A stretch of DNA of 64,000 nt from Trinickia dabaoshanensis. GTDB taxonomy: Bacteria > Pseudomonadota > Gammaproteobacteria > Burkholderiales > Burkholderiaceae. Of this stretch, positions 49,478 through 60,158 are shown in pieces. The notes below the pieces were generated by a model. It ran no database searches and had not been told where the DNA came from. It saw only the letters and a program-made list of their open reading frames with translations. How positions within the stretch are numbered: the first letter of the stretch is position 1; each line of letters opens with the position of its first letter. The translations under genes and the position numbers were made by a program. The stretch spans positions 1 to 64,000 of the forward strand of contig NZ_PNYA01000032.1 of assembly GCF_002879885.1 (NCBI RefSeq). The letters are read 5' to 3'.

Positions 49478-49909
49478 CTATCTTCGCAGCAGTTCGATGA
49501 TGCCGATCAGATCTTTTCTGAGTTGCCCGACATCGACATTTCCCCCTGCTTGAGAAGCCGAAGCAGACGCCAATGCCGCCTCCCCCTCCTGCTGCGCGTG
49601 CGCCTCAGGCTTTGCATCCGCCTCGTCCTCGATCACCGCGCCGCGCGCATCGAGCTTATTGCGCGCGCCGTTGATCGTGAAACCCTGCTCATAGAGCAAT
49701 TCGCGAATACGGCGTATCAACAGCACCTCATGGTGCTGATAGTAACGACGGTTGCCACGACGCTTCACAGGACGCAGCTGCGTGAACTCCTGCTCCCAGT
49801 ACCGCAGCACATGAGGCTTCACGCCACACAGCTCGCTAACTTCACCGATCGTGAAGTAGCGCTTCGCCGGGATCGGAGGCAAGACGACTTTCTCGACCGT
49901 CGTTGTCAT
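49478..49909 (-). CDS. MerR-family regulator downstream of ihfA
   Basis: A 143-aa MerR-type protein. The winged HTH reads RYFTIGEVSELCGVKPHVL, followed by RRGNRRYYQHHEVLLIRRI. The C-terminal part is short and Ala/Glu-rich, with no metal-binding cysteines, so it is unlikely to be a metal sensor. It sits 55 bases after ihfA, a placement conserved in beta-proteobacteria as far as I recall. The target is unknown. Confidence 0.88.
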   Translation of the reverse strand: MTTTVEKVVLPPIPAKRYFTIGEVSELCGVKPHVLRYWEQEFTQLRPVKRRGNRRYYQHHEVLLIRRIRELLYEQGFTINGARNKLDARGAVIEDEADAKPEAHAQQEGEAALASASASQAGGNVDVGQLRKDLIGIIELLRR

Positions 49910-49964
49910 CGTCGGTTAACCGTCGTGGTGGAAGGCGCGCTAAACCGCGTCGAAAACCTCGCGA

Positions 49965-50381
49965 TCAGCGCGGCAGAGCCGCCTCGGCGCCGTTTTCGAC
50001 GAGCGCCTTCAGCTTTTGACTTGCATGGAACGTCACGACACGGCGCGCCGCGATCGGAATCGCCTCGCCCGTCTTGGGATTACGCCCGGGCCGTTGCGGC
50101 TTGTCGCGCAATTGAAAATTGCCGAAGCCGGACAGCTTCACGCTGTCTCCCCCTTCAAGCGCGTCGCGAATCACCTCGAAAAACGCTTCGACCATGTCCT
50201 TGGCCTCGCGCTTGTTCAGTCCCACATTGTCGAACAGCAGCTCGGCCAATTCGGCTTTGGTCAGGGTCGGCGTTTCCGAGGAAGCGGACACGCCGATGGG
50301 CGGGGTCGGTATTTCGCGAATCATGGCGCCACGCTGCGCCGCAAGTAGGGCTTCGAAATCACTCGAGTTCATTTCGTTCAT
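49965..50381 (-). CDS. ihfA: Integration host factor subunit alpha
   Basis: A 138-aa DNA-bending protein. The canonical IHF/HU core starts at [20 protein letters not shown] near residue 40 and includes [20 protein letters not shown] with the Pro of the DNA-intercalating arm. The first 39 residues ([20 protein letters not shown] onward) are an extra N-terminal segment absent from enteric IhfA. It is placed directly after pheT, as in E. coli. Confidence 0.94.
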   Translation of the reverse strand: MNEMNSSDFEALLAAQRGAMIREIPTPPIGVSASSETPTLTKAELAELLFDNVGLNKREAKDMVEAFFEVIRDALEGGDSVKLSGFGNFQLRDKPQRPGRNPKTGEAIPIAARRVVTFHASQKLKALVENGAEAALPR

Positions 50382-50446
50382 GTCTAAAAACGGCGACTAA
50401 CCGATGGCGACGCATCGCACGAACGCTCTTGCGAGCGCTCCCGCAC

Positions 50447-52879
50447 TCATCCGCGCAACCGCGCACCGTAGACTCGAGCCAAGCGATCCACCAAGGCTTT
50501 AACGGCCGAATCGACCGTCTCATCCTGCAGCGTGCCGCCAGTATCTTGCAGGGTTACGCGGAAGGCAAGGCTTTTCTCGTGCGCCGCCATTCCGCCGGAA
50601 GTGCTTGATTTTGCACGAAATTCATCGAACAGCGCAACCCTCTGAACGAACTTGCACGCCTCCTCGCCGAGCGCCTTGTGCATCTCGTCGAGCAATGCCT
50701 GAACTTCCACGTTTTGATCGACGACCACCGCGATATCGCGCCGAACCGGCGGATATTTCGATACTTCCGTCAGTGTGGGCAACGCACGGCCCATCAGCGC
50801 CTGCGCATCGACTTCGAACACGATCGGCGCATGCGGCAAATCGTATTGCTGCATCCAACGCGGGTGGAGCTCGCCGATCCAACCGGCGGCCTGTCCATCG
50901 AGTTCGATGCGCGCGCTGCGCCCCGGATGCAGAGCAGGATGCTCGGCCTTGACGAAGCGCGCGACGCGCGGCGCGAACAACGCCTCGACGTCGCCCTTCA
51001 CGTCGAAGAAGTCGACCATGCGCGTGGGCGTGCCCCACTGCTCTTCCACAGCCGGACCATAAGCGAGCGCACCGATGCGCTTCGGCTGCGCGTAACCTTC
51101 AACGGTCGTCTCGCTGGCGCCGACCGACCGGTCGCGCAAGAACACGCGCCCCGCCTCGAACACACGCACGCGTTCCGCGCGGCGATTCAAGTTGTGACGC
51201 AAGACGTCGATGAGGCTGCCGATGAGCGTCGTACGCATCACCGAGAGCTGGCTCGCGATCGGATTGAGCACGCGCACCGGCGTGTCGTTGCCCGCGAAAT
51301 CGCGCTCCCAGCTTTCGTCGACGAAACTGAAGTTGATCGTTTCCGCATAGTCGCGCGCGGCCAGCGCGTGACGCAGCGTGTGAATGGAGCGGCAGGTTTC
51401 GTTCGTCGCGCGCATCACATTGGCCGCAACGGGAGGACGAGCCGGAATCTTTTCGAAGCCGTAGATACGCGCGACTTCCTCGATCAAATCTTCTTCGATC
51501 TCGATGTCGAAGCGATACGACGGCGGGGTGACGGCGAAAATCTCGCCGTCGAATTCATACTCGAGCCCAAGGCGCGTGAAGATACGCGCCATCTCGTCGG
51601 CGTCGATCGCGATACCGATCACGCGCTGGGCGCGCGCAACCCGCATCGTTACCGGCGCACGTTGCGGCAGGTTGACGACCTGATCGTCGACGGGACCGGC
51701 CTCGCCGCCGCAGATATCGAGAATCAAGCCCGTGATGCGCTCGATGTGCGACACCGTCGTCTCGTAATCGACACCGCGCTCGAAGCGATGCGCCGCGTCG
51801 GTCGAGAAGTTGTACTTGCGCGCACGGCCTCGAATGCTATCGGGCCACCAGAAGGCGGCTTCGAGGTATACGTTCGTCGTATCGAGCGTCACCGCGGTGC
51901 TGTCGCCGCCCATGATGCCGGCCAGGCTCTCCACTTGATGATCGTCGGCGATCACGCCCACGGCTTCATCGAGTTCGACCGTATTGCCGTTCAGCAGCTT
52001 CAGGCTTTCGCCGCGACGCCCCCAGCGCACTTCGATCCCGCCATGAATCTTGTCGAGATCGAACACGTGCGACGGACGGCCCAACTCGAGCATGACGTAG
52101 TTCGAGATATCGACGAGCGCCGAAATGCTTCGTTGTCCTGAGCGTTCGAGCCGCTCGACCATCCATTGCGGCGTCTTCGCGCGCGCATTCACGCCGCGAA
52201 TCACACGGCCCGAAAAACGGCCGCATAGGTCGGGCGCCGCGATCTTCACGGGCAGACGCTCGTTTAGTTTCACCGGCACGGGCTCGATCGCCAACGGCTT
52301 GAGCGGCGTACCCGTGATCGCTGCCGTCTCGCGTGCGACGCCGAACACCGAAAGGCAATCGGCCTTGTTAGGCGTCAGCTTGATTTCGAAGATGGTGTCG
52401 TCGAGATTCAACGCTTCGCGGATGTCCCGTCCGATCGGCGTGTCCTCGGGCAAGATCATGAGACCGCCGTGATCTTCCGACAGCTTGAGCTCGCGTGCGG
52501 AACAAAGCATGCCTTCGCTTTGCACGCCGCGCAGCTTCGACAGCTTGATCACGAACGGCGCCCCGCCTTCCTCGGCCGGCGGCAACTGCGCGCCGACGAG
52601 CGCAACGGGCACCTTGATCCCGGGGGCGACGTTCGGTGCGCCGCACACGATATTGAGCACCGAGCCCGTTCCGGCATCGACCTGACAGACGTTGAGCTTG
52701 TCCGCGTCGGGATGCTTGACCACCTCGAGCACGCGGCCGACGACGATCTTCGTCGTAGGCGGCGCAGCCGGGCGCAACGATTCGACTTCGAGGCCGGCCA
52801 TCGTCAACGCATGCGACAGTTCCTCCGTCGTCAGTTGCGGATCGGCAAACGTTCGGAGCCAGGATTCAGGGAATTGCAT
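50447..52879 (-). CDS. pheT: Phenylalanyl-tRNA synthetase beta chain
   Basis: An 810-aa subunit of the PheS2PheT2 enzyme. The N-terminus carries the EMAP-like tRNA-binding domain ([20 protein letters not shown]), followed by B3/B4 editing ([20 protein letters not shown]), B5 (ITPPS-type [20 protein letters not shown]) and the C-terminal anticodon-recognition ferredoxin-fold ([17 protein letters not shown]). It is full length and follows pheS by 91 bases. Confidence 0.97.
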   Translation of the reverse strand: MQFPESWLRTFADPQLTTEELSHALTMAGLEVESLRPAAPPTTKIVVGRVLEVVKHPDADKLNVCQVDAGTGSVLNIVCGAPNVAPGIKVPVALVGAQLPPAEEGGAPFVIKLSKLRGVQSEGMLCSARELKLSEDHGGLMILPEDTPIGRDIREALNLDDTIFEIKLTPNKADCLSVFGVARETAAITGTPLKPLAIEPVPVKLNERLPVKIAAPDLCGRFSGRVIRGVNARAKTPQWMVERLERSGQRSISALVDISNYVMLELGRPSHVFDLDKIHGGIEVRWGRRGESLKLLNGNTVELDEAVGVIADDHQVESLAGIMGGDSTAVTLDTTNVYLEAAFWWPDSIRGRARKYNFSTDAAHRFERGVDYETTVSHIERITGLILDICGGEAGPVDDQVVNLPQRAPVTMRVARAQRVIGIAIDADEMARIFTRLGLEYEFDGEIFAVTPPSYRFDIEIEEDLIEEVARIYGFEKIPARPPVAANVMRATNETCRSIHTLRHALAARDYAETINFSFVDESWERDFAGNDTPVRVLNPIASQLSVMRTTLIGSLIDVLRHNLNRRAERVRVFEAGRVFLRDRSVGASETTVEGYAQPKRIGALAYGPAVEEQWGTPTRMVDFFDVKGDVEALFAPRVARFVKAEHPALHPGRSARIELDGQAAGWIGELHPRWMQQYDLPHAPIVFEVDAQALMGRALPTLTEVSKYPPVRRDIAVVVDQNVEVQALLDEMHKALGEEACKFVQRVALFDEFRAKSSTSGGMAAHEKSLAFRVTLQDTGGTLQDETVDSAVKALVDRLARVYGARLRG

Positions 52880-52970
52880 GTGTGTCTACGTTCGAAGGAG
52901 TGGGTCCATGCCTGGCCGGCGCACGCTCGGGCCAGGCACCGCTTGCGGTGTTCGTTACGCGCCGGGCGCG

Positions 52971-53984
52971 TTACGCGAACTGCCGCAAGAAGCGCAGATC
53001 GTTCTCGAAGAACAGCCGCAGATCCTGCACGCCATAGCGCAGCATCGTCAAACGCTCGAGGCCGCTGCCGAATGCGAAACCGATGTAGCGCTCGGGATCG
53101 AGGCCCATGTTGCGGATGACGTTCGGATGCACTTGGCCTGAGCCCGAAATTTCGAGCCACTTGCCGGCGTTCTTGCCTTCCTCGAACTTCATATCGATTT
53201 CAGCCGACGGTTCGGTGAACGGGAAATACGACGGCCTAAAGCGCACGAGAATGTCGTCGCGCTCGAAGAATTTCTTCAGGAAATCGGTGTACACGCCCTT
53301 CAGATCGGCGAAGCTGATGTTCTCGTCGATCCACAAGCCCTCGACCTGATTGAACATCGGCGAGTGCGTCGCGTCGCTGTCGACGCGATACGTACGCCCC
53401 GGCACGATGACCTTGATCGGCGGCGTATTGCTGCGCGCATAGCGCACTTGCATCGGGCTCGTATGCGTGCGCAGCAGCAGCGGACGTCCGCCCGCATCTT
53501 TGCCGTCCACGTAGAACGTGTCTTGCATCGAGCGCGCCGGATGGTTCTCCGGGCTATTGAGCGCCGTGAAGTTGTACCAATCGGTTTCGATCTCGGGGCC
53601 GTCGGCCACGTCGAAGCCGATCGAGCCGAAGATTTGCTCGACGCGCTCCCACGTTTGCATCACGGGATGCAGGCTGCCGGCGCCGGCACCGCGGCCGGGC
53701 AGCGTCACGTCGATCGCCTCGGCCGTCAGGCGTTGCTCGAGCAACGCTTGCGCGAGCGCGTCGCGACGTGCCGTGAGAGCCGCTTCGACTTGCTGCTTCG
53801 CGACGTTGATGCGCGCGCCCTCGGCCTTGCGTGTCTCGGGGTCGAGCTTGCCGAGCCCCTTGAGCAGCTCGGTCAACATGCCCGCCTTACCGAGAAAACG
53901 AGCTTTCTCGTTTTCGAGCGTGGCGCTATCGACAGCTTGCGAGAAAGCTTCTTGCGCGTCGGCGACAATCCGGTCCAAATCCAT
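52971..53984 (-). CDS. pheS: Phenylalanyl-tRNA synthetase alpha chain
   Basis: A 337-aa catalytic subunit. An N-terminal coiled coil is followed by the class II core: motif 1 around [20 protein letters not shown], motif 2 ([20 protein letters not shown]) and motif 3 ([20 protein letters not shown]). I use the ATG at 53984 (MDLDRIV); an ATG four codons earlier is possible. A candidate attenuator precedes it. Confidence 0.97.
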   Translation of the reverse strand: MDLDRIVADAQEAFSQAVDSATLENEKARFLGKAGMLTELLKGLGKLDPETRKAEGARINVAKQQVEAALTARRDALAQALLEQRLTAEAIDVTLPGRGAGAGSLHPVMQTWERVEQIFGSIGFDVADGPEIETDWYNFTALNSPENHPARSMQDTFYVDGKDAGGRPLLLRTHTSPMQVRYARSNTPPIKVIVPGRTYRVDSDATHSPMFNQVEGLWIDENISFADLKGVYTDFLKKFFERDDILVRFRPSYFPFTEPSAEIDMKFEEGKNAGKWLEISGSGQVHPNVIRNMGLDPERYIGFAFGSGLERLTMLRYGVQDLRLFFENDLRFLRQFA

Positions 53985-54030
53985 TGATCCCATCATTTCA
54001 ACGTCGGTGTTTTACGTAAGTGCGGCCAGC

Positions 54031-54060
54031 AAAAAAAAAGGGCTCGGTGAGGAGCCCCGT
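54031..54060 (-). terminator. Intrinsic terminator between rplT and pheS
   Basis: On the minus strand GGGGCTC-CTCACC-GAGCCC is followed by nine T residues. It lies 47 bases before pheS and could end the rplT transcript or act as the pheST attenuator. Confidence 0.75.
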
Positions 54061-54067
54061 TTTCTTG

Positions 54068-54101
54068 TCTGGAGCACCGGCTTGCCCCGGCGCTCCAGAC
54101 G
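54068..54101 (-). promoter_or_regulatory. Long hairpin preceding the pheS terminator
   Basis: GTCTGGAGC and GCTCCAGAC form a 9-bp stem extended by CCGG/CCGG after one mismatch. It is eight bases upstream of the terminator in the direction of transcription, so the two hairpins could form an attenuation module. Confidence 0.5.
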
Positions 54102-54126
54102 AACCACGCAGTGACTAATCTAGCAA

Positions 54127-54486
54127 TTAGGCTGCAACGGCGGCTTTCACCTGCTTCACGATCGCGGCAAAAGCAGCCTTGTCGAACACGGCCATATCGG
54201 CCAGCACCTTGCGGTCGAGTTCGATCGACGCCTTCTTCAGGCCGTTGATGAACACGCTGTACGTCATGTCGTGCTGACGGACGGCCGCGTTGATACGCGT
54301 GATCCACAGCGCACGGAATACGCGCTTCTTGTTGCGGCGGTCGCGGTAGGCGTATTGGCCTGCGCGCATGACCGCTTGCTTCGCGATGCGGTAGACGTTA
54401 TTGCGACGGCCGCGGTAACCCTTGGCCAGGTTGATGATCTTCTTGTGGCGGGCACGTGCCGTAACCCCACGTTTGACTCGAGGCAT
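54127..54486 (-). CDS. rplT: 50S ribosomal protein L20
   Basis: A 119-aa ribosomal protein with the family's basic N-terminal arm ([17 protein letters not shown]) and globular domain ([20 protein letters not shown]). Length is standard. In enteric bacteria L20 represses its own operon by binding the mRNA; whether that happens here cannot be read from the sequence. Confidence 0.98.
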
Positions 54487-54515
54487 GTTTCGCTCCTATG
54501 AGTAAAGGTTGAGGG

Positions 54516-54713
54516 TTAGGCGAAGGGCATCATGGCGCGCACGGAATCCAAATTGGACTCGTGCACCGCTGCCGAACCGCGCAGGTGACGCTTGTTCTTC
54601 GTGGTTTTCTTCGTGAGAATGTGGCGCTTGAAGGCTTGACCGCGCTTGACGGTACCGCCCGGACGCACCACGAAGCGCTTTGCAGCGCTCTTCTTGGTCT
54701 TCATCTTAGGCAT
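54516..54713 (-). CDS. rpmI: 50S ribosomal protein L35
   Basis: A 65-aa ribosomal protein with the typical [14 protein letters not shown] start and the [16 protein letters not shown] core. The start at 54713 matches the family; the frame extends upstream without similarity. It lies 29 bases before rplT and an unusually long 243 bases after infC. Confidence 0.97.
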   Translation of the reverse strand: MPKMKTKKSAAKRFVVRPGGTVKRGQAFKRHILTKKTTKNKRHLRGSAAVHESNLDSVRAMMPFA

Positions 54714-54916
54714 GACGAACAACTCCGTTATTTGATGGCGATGGGTGTGCGGCCGGCAAAAAGCCCTAGCTCCGCCCTTTGAAACCCAGTCCACTTGTCT
54801 GCGGCTTGGCCGTTGCCGGCCGCCGCGCTTTCAGGAACGCCGCCCGATACCGCCCGGGCGCCGCTCCGAAACCTGCTTGGAAATCTCTGACTGCTTCGTC
54901 GCACACGCCGCCCATC

Positions 54917-54937
54917 GCGCCACTCGCTGCGTGGCGC
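54917..54937 (-). promoter_or_regulatory. Hairpin in the infC-rpmI gap
   Basis: GCGCCAC and GTGGCGC form a perfect 7-bp stem with a 7-base loop, 19 bases after the infC stop. No T-tract follows. It may stabilise the infC 3' end or belong to an L20 control element; the latter is speculative. The rest of the 54714-54956 gap shows no gene I can support. Confidence 0.3.
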
Positions 54938-54956
54938 ATCGGCGGCGAGCCGCACG

Positions 54957-55478
54957 TTACTTCTTTTTCTTCGGCGCGAGCACCATGATCATCTGGCGCC
55001 CTTCCATCTTCGGCATTTGCTCGACCTGACCCACTTCTTCGAGGTCGGTGCGCAGGCGCTCTAGCATGCGCATGCCGATTTCCTGGTGCGCCATTTCGCG
55101 TCCGCGAAAACGCAACGTGATCTTCGTCTTGTCGCCCTCATCCAGAAAGCGTACGAGATTGCGCAGCTTGACGTTGTAATCGCCGTCGTCGGTACCCGGG
55201 CGGAACTTCACTTCCTTCACCTGGATGACCTTCTGCTTGAGCTTCGCCTCGTGCTGCTTCTTCGCTTCCTGGTATTTGAACTTGCCGTAATCCATCAAAC
55301 GGCAGACCGGTGGGACCGCCTGAGGGGCGATTTCCACCAAATCGACGTCCTGCTGTTCCGACATGCGGAAAGCATCAGCCAGTTTCACAATGCCGAGCGG
55401 TTCGTTGTCGACTCCGACTAGACGCACCTCGGGTGCCGTAATCTCACCGTTGATGCGGTGCCCCTTATCAGTAGCGAT
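54957..55478 (-). CDS. infC: Translation initiation factor IF-3
   Basis: A 173-aa factor that checks the start codon on the 30S subunit. The conserved N-terminus [20 protein letters not shown] begins at an ATC codon (55478), with AGAGGAA seven bases upstream. No ATG exists there, and the first GTG is 17 codons later and would cut off conserved residues. A rare ATT/ATC-type start is the basis of IF-3 autoregulation in E. coli. The domain linker [10 protein letters not shown] and C-terminal domain ([20 protein letters not shown]) are intact. Confidence 0.95.
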   Translation of the reverse strand: MATDKGHRINGEITAPEVRLVGVDNEPLGIVKLADAFRMSEQQDVDLVEIAPQAVPPVCRLMDYGKFKYQEAKKQHEAKLKQKVIQVKEVKFRPGTDDGDYNVKLRNLVRFLDEGDKTKITLRFRGREMAHQEIGMRMLERLRTDLEEVGQVEQMPKMEGRQMIMVLAPKKKK

Positions 55479-55528
55479 GTTCCGGTTCCTCTAAAAATTA
55501 AAAAAACGAGCCGCGCTGCCGCGGTGGC

Positions 55529-57436
55529 TTACTTGAACGCCTGGACGTCTTCACGCAGGCGCTCAACGAAGGCGTCGACCGGCATCACGCCCAGATCGAC
55601 ACCGCCACGGGCACGCACGGCTACCGTTTGTGCTTCACGCTCTTTGTCGCCTACCACGAGCAGGTACGGCACTTTTTCGAGCGTATGCTCGCGTATTTTA
55701 TAGCTAATTTTCTCGTTGCGCAAATCAAGCTCGATTCTAAGCCCTTGTTTTTGCAACGTTTGGGCTAGGCTCTGCGCATACTCGGCTTGGCTTTCGGCGA
55801 TATTCATGACGACAGCCTGCGTCGGCGCGAGCCACGGCGGCATCGCCCCGGCATGGTGCTCGATCAAAATCCCGAGGAAACGCTCCATCGAACCGACGAT
55901 AGCCCGGTGCAGCATCACGGGCCGGCGGCGGCTGTTGTCCTCGGCCACGTACTCGGCGCCGAGCCGCTCCGGCAGGACCATATCCAATTGCAGCGTGCCG
56001 CACTGCCAGGACCGGCCGAGCGCGTCCTTGATGTGGTACTCGATCTTCGGGCCGTAGAACGCACCCTCGCCGTCGAGCTCTTCCCAGGTGAGGCCGCACG
56101 CCGTCAAAGCCTGGCGCAAGCCTTCCTCGGCGCGATCCCAAATCTCATCCGTCCCCGCGCGCTGCTCAGGCCGCAACGAGAGCTTGATGTCGATGTTTTC
56201 GAAGCCGAAGTCGCGGTAGACGCTCATCGCGAGCGTGTTGAACTTGATCGACTCCTCGATGAACTGCTCTTCAGTACAGAAGATGTGCGCATCGTCCTGG
56301 ACGAAACCGCGCACCCGCATCAATCCATGCAGCGCACCGGACGCCTCGTTGCGATGGCACGAACCGAACTCGGCATAGCGCAGCGGCAGATCGCGGTACG
56401 AGCGCAGGCCGTGCTTGAACACCTGAACGTGCCCGGGACAGTTCATCGGCTTGATCGCGTAGTCGCGCTTTTCCGATTCCGTCGTGAACATGTTCTCGCG
56501 ATAGTTCTGCCAATGGCCCGACGCCTCCCACAGCGAGCGATCCATGATCATCGGCGTCTTGATCTCGAGATACCCGTCGGCATTCACGCGCCGGCGCATG
56601 TACTGTTCCACCTGCTGCCACAGCGACCAGCCCTTCGGATGCCAGAACACCATGCCCGGCGATTCGTCCTGCAAGTGGAACAGATCGAGCTGACGGCCGA
56701 GCTTGCGGTGATCGCGCTTCTCGGCTTCCTCGAGCATATGCAGATAGGCGTCCTGCTCTTCCTTCTTCGCCCAAGCCGTACCGTAGATGCGCTGCAACTG
56801 CTCGTTCTTCGAATCGCCGCGCCAGTAGGCGCCCGCGACCTTCATCAACTTGAAGACCTTGAGCTTGCCCGTGGACGGCACGTGCGGGCCGCGGCACAGA
56901 TCCGTAAAACCGCCGTGCGAATAGAGCTTGATTTCGTCGCTCGCCGGGATCGACTCGATGATCTCGGCCTTGTACTTTTCGCCGATGCCCTTGAAGTACT
57001 GCACCGCCTCGTCGCGCGAAACGACACGCCGCGATACCGGCTCGTCCTTCTTCGCGAGTTCCTGCATGCGCTTTTCGATCTTCTCGAGATCCTCGGGCGT
57101 GAAGGGACGCTGATAGGCGAAGTCGTAATAAAAGCCGTTGTCGATCACCGGCCCGATCGTGACTTGCGCCTCGGGATAGAGATCCTTCACCGCATAGGCG
57201 AGCAAGTGCGCAGCCGAATGGCGAATGATATCGAGGCCGTCCGGGTCTTTCTCGGTGACGATCGCAAGCGAAGCATCGCGATCGATCAACGTGGACGTAT
57301 CGACGAGTTCGCCATCGAGCTTGCCGCCCAGCGCGGCTTTCGCGAGACCCGGACCGATCGAGGCGGCTACCTCGGCCACCGTCACCGGGTGATCGTATTG
57401 TCGAGACGAACCGTCGGGCAGGCGTATCGAAACCAT
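55529..57436 (-). CDS. thrS: Threonyl-tRNA synthetase
   Basis: A 635-aa class II synthetase. It has an N-terminal TGS domain ([20 protein letters not shown]) and an editing domain with [11 protein letters not shown] and SCHR-type residues further on. The catalytic core shows [40 protein letters not shown] and [22 protein letters not shown]-terminal anticodon domain ends it. It is the first gene of the thrS-infC-rpmI-rplT set; infC follows 50 bases on. Confidence 0.98.
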   Translation of the reverse strand: MVSIRLPDGSSRQYDHPVTVAEVAASIGPGLAKAALGGKLDGELVDTSTLIDRDASLAIVTEKDPDGLDIIRHSAAHLLAYAVKDLYPEAQVTIGPVIDNGFYYDFAYQRPFTPEDLEKIEKRMQELAKKDEPVSRRVVSRDEAVQYFKGIGEKYKAEIIESIPASDEIKLYSHGGFTDLCRGPHVPSTGKLKVFKLMKVAGAYWRGDSKNEQLQRIYGTAWAKKEEQDAYLHMLEEAEKRDHRKLGRQLDLFHLQDESPGMVFWHPKGWSLWQQVEQYMRRRVNADGYLEIKTPMIMDRSLWEASGHWQNYRENMFTTESEKRDYAIKPMNCPGHVQVFKHGLRSYRDLPLRYAEFGSCHRNEASGALHGLMRVRGFVQDDAHIFCTEEQFIEESIKFNTLAMSVYRDFGFENIDIKLSLRPEQRAGTDEIWDRAEEGLRQALTACGLTWEELDGEGAFYGPKIEYHIKDALGRSWQCGTLQLDMVLPERLGAEYVAEDNSRRRPVMLHRAIVGSMERFLGILIEHHAGAMPPWLAPTQAVVMNIAESQAEYAQSLAQTLQKQGLRIELDLRNEKISYKIREHTLEKVPYLLVVGDKEREAQTVAVRARGGVDLGVMPVDAFVERLREDVQAFK

Positions 57437-57530
57437 TGCGTTCTCTCCGAGATGCCGCGCGGGGCATCAAAAACAATCGATTGGCGGCAACAAATCAAAA
57501 CTGCAAAGACATGCCAAGCAAAAGACGGAT

Positions 57531-57563
57531 AAAAAAAATGCGGCCCCGCTTTCGAGGGGCCGC
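57531..57563 (-). terminator. Terminator between tRNA-Val and thrS
   Basis: On the minus strand GCGGCCCC-8-GGGGCCGC is followed by ATTTTTTTT. It ends transcription from the tRNA-Val side, so thrS should have its own promoter in the next 95 bases. No clear promoter was recognised there. Confidence 0.8.
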
Positions 57564-57732
57564 ATTCACTTTCACTGACAAGCAGACTAATAGGGCGAAA
57601 GAGGTCCTCGACTAGCGTCGCTCCGAAAAAGTTTCGGTCAACGTTCGCGGTGTCATAACCGTATTCGCCTTGTGCGCTTTCGCGCCTTTGACTGCTGCTG
57701 AATACCCGGCGAACCGGACATTCGATTTTCGT

Positions 57733-57809
57733 TGGTAGGCTCGATTGGACTCGAACCAACGACCCCCACCATGTCAAGGTGGTGCTCTAACCAGCTGAGC
57801 TACGAGCCT
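57733..57809 (-). tRNA. tRNA-Val (anticodon GAC)
   Basis: A 77-nt cloverleaf with encoded CCA. The acceptor stem AGGCTCG pairs with CGAGCCT, the D arm is GCTCAGCTGGTTAGAGC, the anticodon stem CCACC/GGTGG encloses TTGACAT with GAC at 34-36, and the T loop is GGTTCGAGTCC. Confidence 0.95.
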
Positions 57810-57878
57810 GAAGAAGAAGCGATTATATGGACCCTATTGAACCTTGGCAAGTACTTTTATGCTTTCACATGCAAAAAG

Positions 57879-60113
57879 TTACGACTTGCGCGTCGCGCTC
57901 ACGACGCCGGCCACTTCACCGAGCAGCGTGCAAGCACGTTGGATCTGCGACGAGCTCGACACTTCCACCGTGAATTGCATGAACGCGCTCGTGCGCCGGC
58001 TCATCGTCTTCACGCCGACGACATTCATCTTCTCGCGCGCGAAGACTTCGGAGATATCGCGCAACAAGCCTTGCCGGTCTTGCGCCTCGATCGTGATATC
58101 GACGGGATACACGGACGAGCCGCGCCCGCCCATCACATCGGCCGACCAGGCGGCGGCGAGCACGCGTTCGGGCGCGCGCGCGGCCATGCGCTGGAACATC
58201 GCGCAATCGCTGCGGTGGATCGACATGCCCTTGCCCCGCGTAACGAAGCCGCTGATTTCGTCGGGCGGCGCGGGGCGGCAGCACCGCGCAAGCTGCGTGA
58301 GCAACGCGTCGACGCCGACGACGAGCACGCCCGTCGACGCGCCGCGCGCGACGCTCGCGCCGCTGCCGCGCTTTTCGAATTGCTCGGGCGTGTCCGCTTG
58401 GGGCTCGGGGGCCGGCTGTTCGGTAAGCGCCTGCTCGATGTTGCGCAGGCTGAACTCTTCCTTGCCGACGACGTTGAATAAATCGTCGGGCGATTTGAAG
58501 CCGAGCTTGGCGGCGAGCTGATCGAGACTGACCGACGTCCGGCCTTCTCGCTGCAACGTCTTTTCCACCATCGCCCGGCCGGTGGCGATATGTTCCTGCA
58601 ACTCGATCGCGTTGAACCAAGCGCGCACCTTCTGCTTGGCGCGGTTGCTTTGCAGATAACCGAGCTGCGGATTGAGCCAATCGCGCGACGGCCCGCCCTC
58701 CTTCACCGCGACGATCTCGACCGTCTGGCCGTTTTGCAACGGCTTGTTGAGTGGCACCATCGCGCCATCGACCCGCGCGCCTCGGCAGCGATGGCCGAGT
58801 TCACTGTGCAAGTGATACGCGAAGTCGAGCGGCGTCGCGCCTTGCGGCAACGCGATCACACGCGCTTGCGGCGTGAGCACGTAGATATGGTCGTCGTCGA
58901 GCGTGGCATGGCGCAATTGCTCCCAGGGCCTGGCGGCGGCGGGCTCGCTTTCGGCGACGTCCTCCTTCCACGCAAGCAATTGCCGCAGCCACGCAATCTT
59001 CTCGTCGTATTTCTCGCTTGCGCTGAATTGGCCGCCATAGCCGCGCGTGCCCGCTTCCTTGTAGCGCCAATGCGCGGCGACGCCATATTCGGCGAAGCGG
59101 TGCATCTCGTGCGTACGAATCTGCACTTCGAAGGCGCGCCCGTCGTCGCCGATCACGACCGTGTGCAACGACTTGTAGCCATTCGGCTTCGGCCGCGAAA
59201 TGTAGTCGTCGAATTCCTTCGGCACGGGCTGCCAAAGGTTGTGCACGATGCCGAGCACCGCGTAGCAATCCTTGATGTCCGGCACGATGACTCGGAACGC
59301 GCGCACGTCGTAAAGCTCGGCGAAGTCGAGCGCCTTGCCGCGCATCTTGCGCCAGATGCTATAGATGTGTTTCGGGCGCCCGCTGACCTCGGCTTGGATG
59401 TGGGCGGCGGCAAGCTCTTGCTGCAACCGGTCGATCGCCTGAGCGACGTACGACTCGCGCTCGATGCGCTTTTCGTCGAGCAGCTTGGCGATGCGCTTAT
59501 AGGTATCGGGGTCTTGAAAGCGGAAAGCGAGATCCTCGAGTTCCCACTTCAATTGCCAGATACCGAGCCGGTTCGCGAGCGGCGCATAGATCTCGAGCGT
59601 CTCGCGCGCAACCTCGGGCCCCGGCGAGATCTTGGCGGCCGCGTAGTAGCGCAGCGTCTGCAAGCGCGAGGCGAGCCGGATCAACACCACGCGGATGTCC
59701 TGCGCGAACGCGAGCAACATCTTGCGCAGCGCCTCGATCTGCGCGCGGCGTGCAGCCTGGGCATCGCGGCCTGCTTCGGGCATGGCGTTGCTCGCCGCCT
59801 TCAGACTGACCGTCCCGAGGCGAAGCAGCTTGCGCACGTCGCCCACGAGTTGGCCGACCTCCTCACCGAAGCGCTCGGCGATGATCCGTTCGGGATCGGC
59901 CAGATGGGGCGTGAGCGCGAACAGCGCCGCCGCCAGCACCGCGGGCGGATCGACGTTCAGCTTGCCGACGATCGACGCCGTACCCGCGGCATGTTCGGCC
60001 AGCAACTCGCCCGACGCCAGGCGCGCCTCGCCCGCGTGCTCGCGCACGAACGCGAGCGCATCCTCAAATGACGGCAACGACGGCGCGCCGGTGACGACCG
60101 TATCGGCGTTCAT
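57879..60113 (-). CDS. relA: GTP pyrophosphokinase RelA
   Basis: A 744-aa (p)ppGpp synthetase of the stringent response, acting at the ribosome on starvation. The N-terminal hydrolase-like domain lacks the HD residues needed for hydrolysis, as in RelA. The synthetase domain has GRPKHIYSIWRKMRGKALDF and the EFDD motif just before YISRPKPNGYKSLHT, the acidic signature of monofunctional RelA. TGS (YVLTPQARVIALPQGATPLD), zinc-finger/helical and ACT domains follow. The start is the ATG at 60113. Confidence 0.95.
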   Translation of the reverse strand: MNADTVVTGAPSLPSFEDALAFVREHAGEARLASGELLAEHAAGTASIVGKLNVDPPAVLAAALFALTPHLADPERIIAERFGEEVGQLVGDVRKLLRLGTVSLKAASNAMPEAGRDAQAARRAQIEALRKMLLAFAQDIRVVLIRLASRLQTLRYYAAAKISPGPEVARETLEIYAPLANRLGIWQLKWELEDLAFRFQDPDTYKRIAKLLDEKRIERESYVAQAIDRLQQELAAAHIQAEVSGRPKHIYSIWRKMRGKALDFAELYDVRAFRVIVPDIKDCYAVLGIVHNLWQPVPKEFDDYISRPKPNGYKSLHTVVIGDDGRAFEVQIRTHEMHRFAEYGVAAHWRYKEAGTRGYGGQFSASEKYDEKIAWLRQLLAWKEDVAESEPAAARPWEQLRHATLDDDHIYVLTPQARVIALPQGATPLDFAYHLHSELGHRCRGARVDGAMVPLNKPLQNGQTVEIVAVKEGGPSRDWLNPQLGYLQSNRAKQKVRAWFNAIELQEHIATGRAMVEKTLQREGRTSVSLDQLAAKLGFKSPDDLFNVVGKEEFSLRNIEQALTEQPAPEPQADTPEQFEKRGSGASVARGASTGVLVVGVDALLTQLARCCRPAPPDEISGFVTRGKGMSIHRSDCAMFQRMAARAPERVLAAAWSADVMGGRGSSVYPVDITIEAQDRQGLLRDISEVFAREKMNVVGVKTMSRRTSAFMQFTVEVSSSSQIQRACTLLGEVAGVVSATRKS

Positions 60114-60158
60114 CGTTCGACTCTCTTGCAAAAACAGCGACTACGAAATTCGATACGC

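Noticed and set aside
50678-52141. Plus-strand frame of 487 codons
   Set aside because: Antisense of pheT, an unmistakable essential gene.
55787-57532. Plus-strand frame of 581 codons
   Set aside because: Antisense of thrS.
57879-60113. Degenerate HD domain in the ppGpp enzyme, suggesting a damaged bifunctional Rel
   Set aside because: Loss of HD together with the EFDD motif is the normal state of monofunctional RelA.
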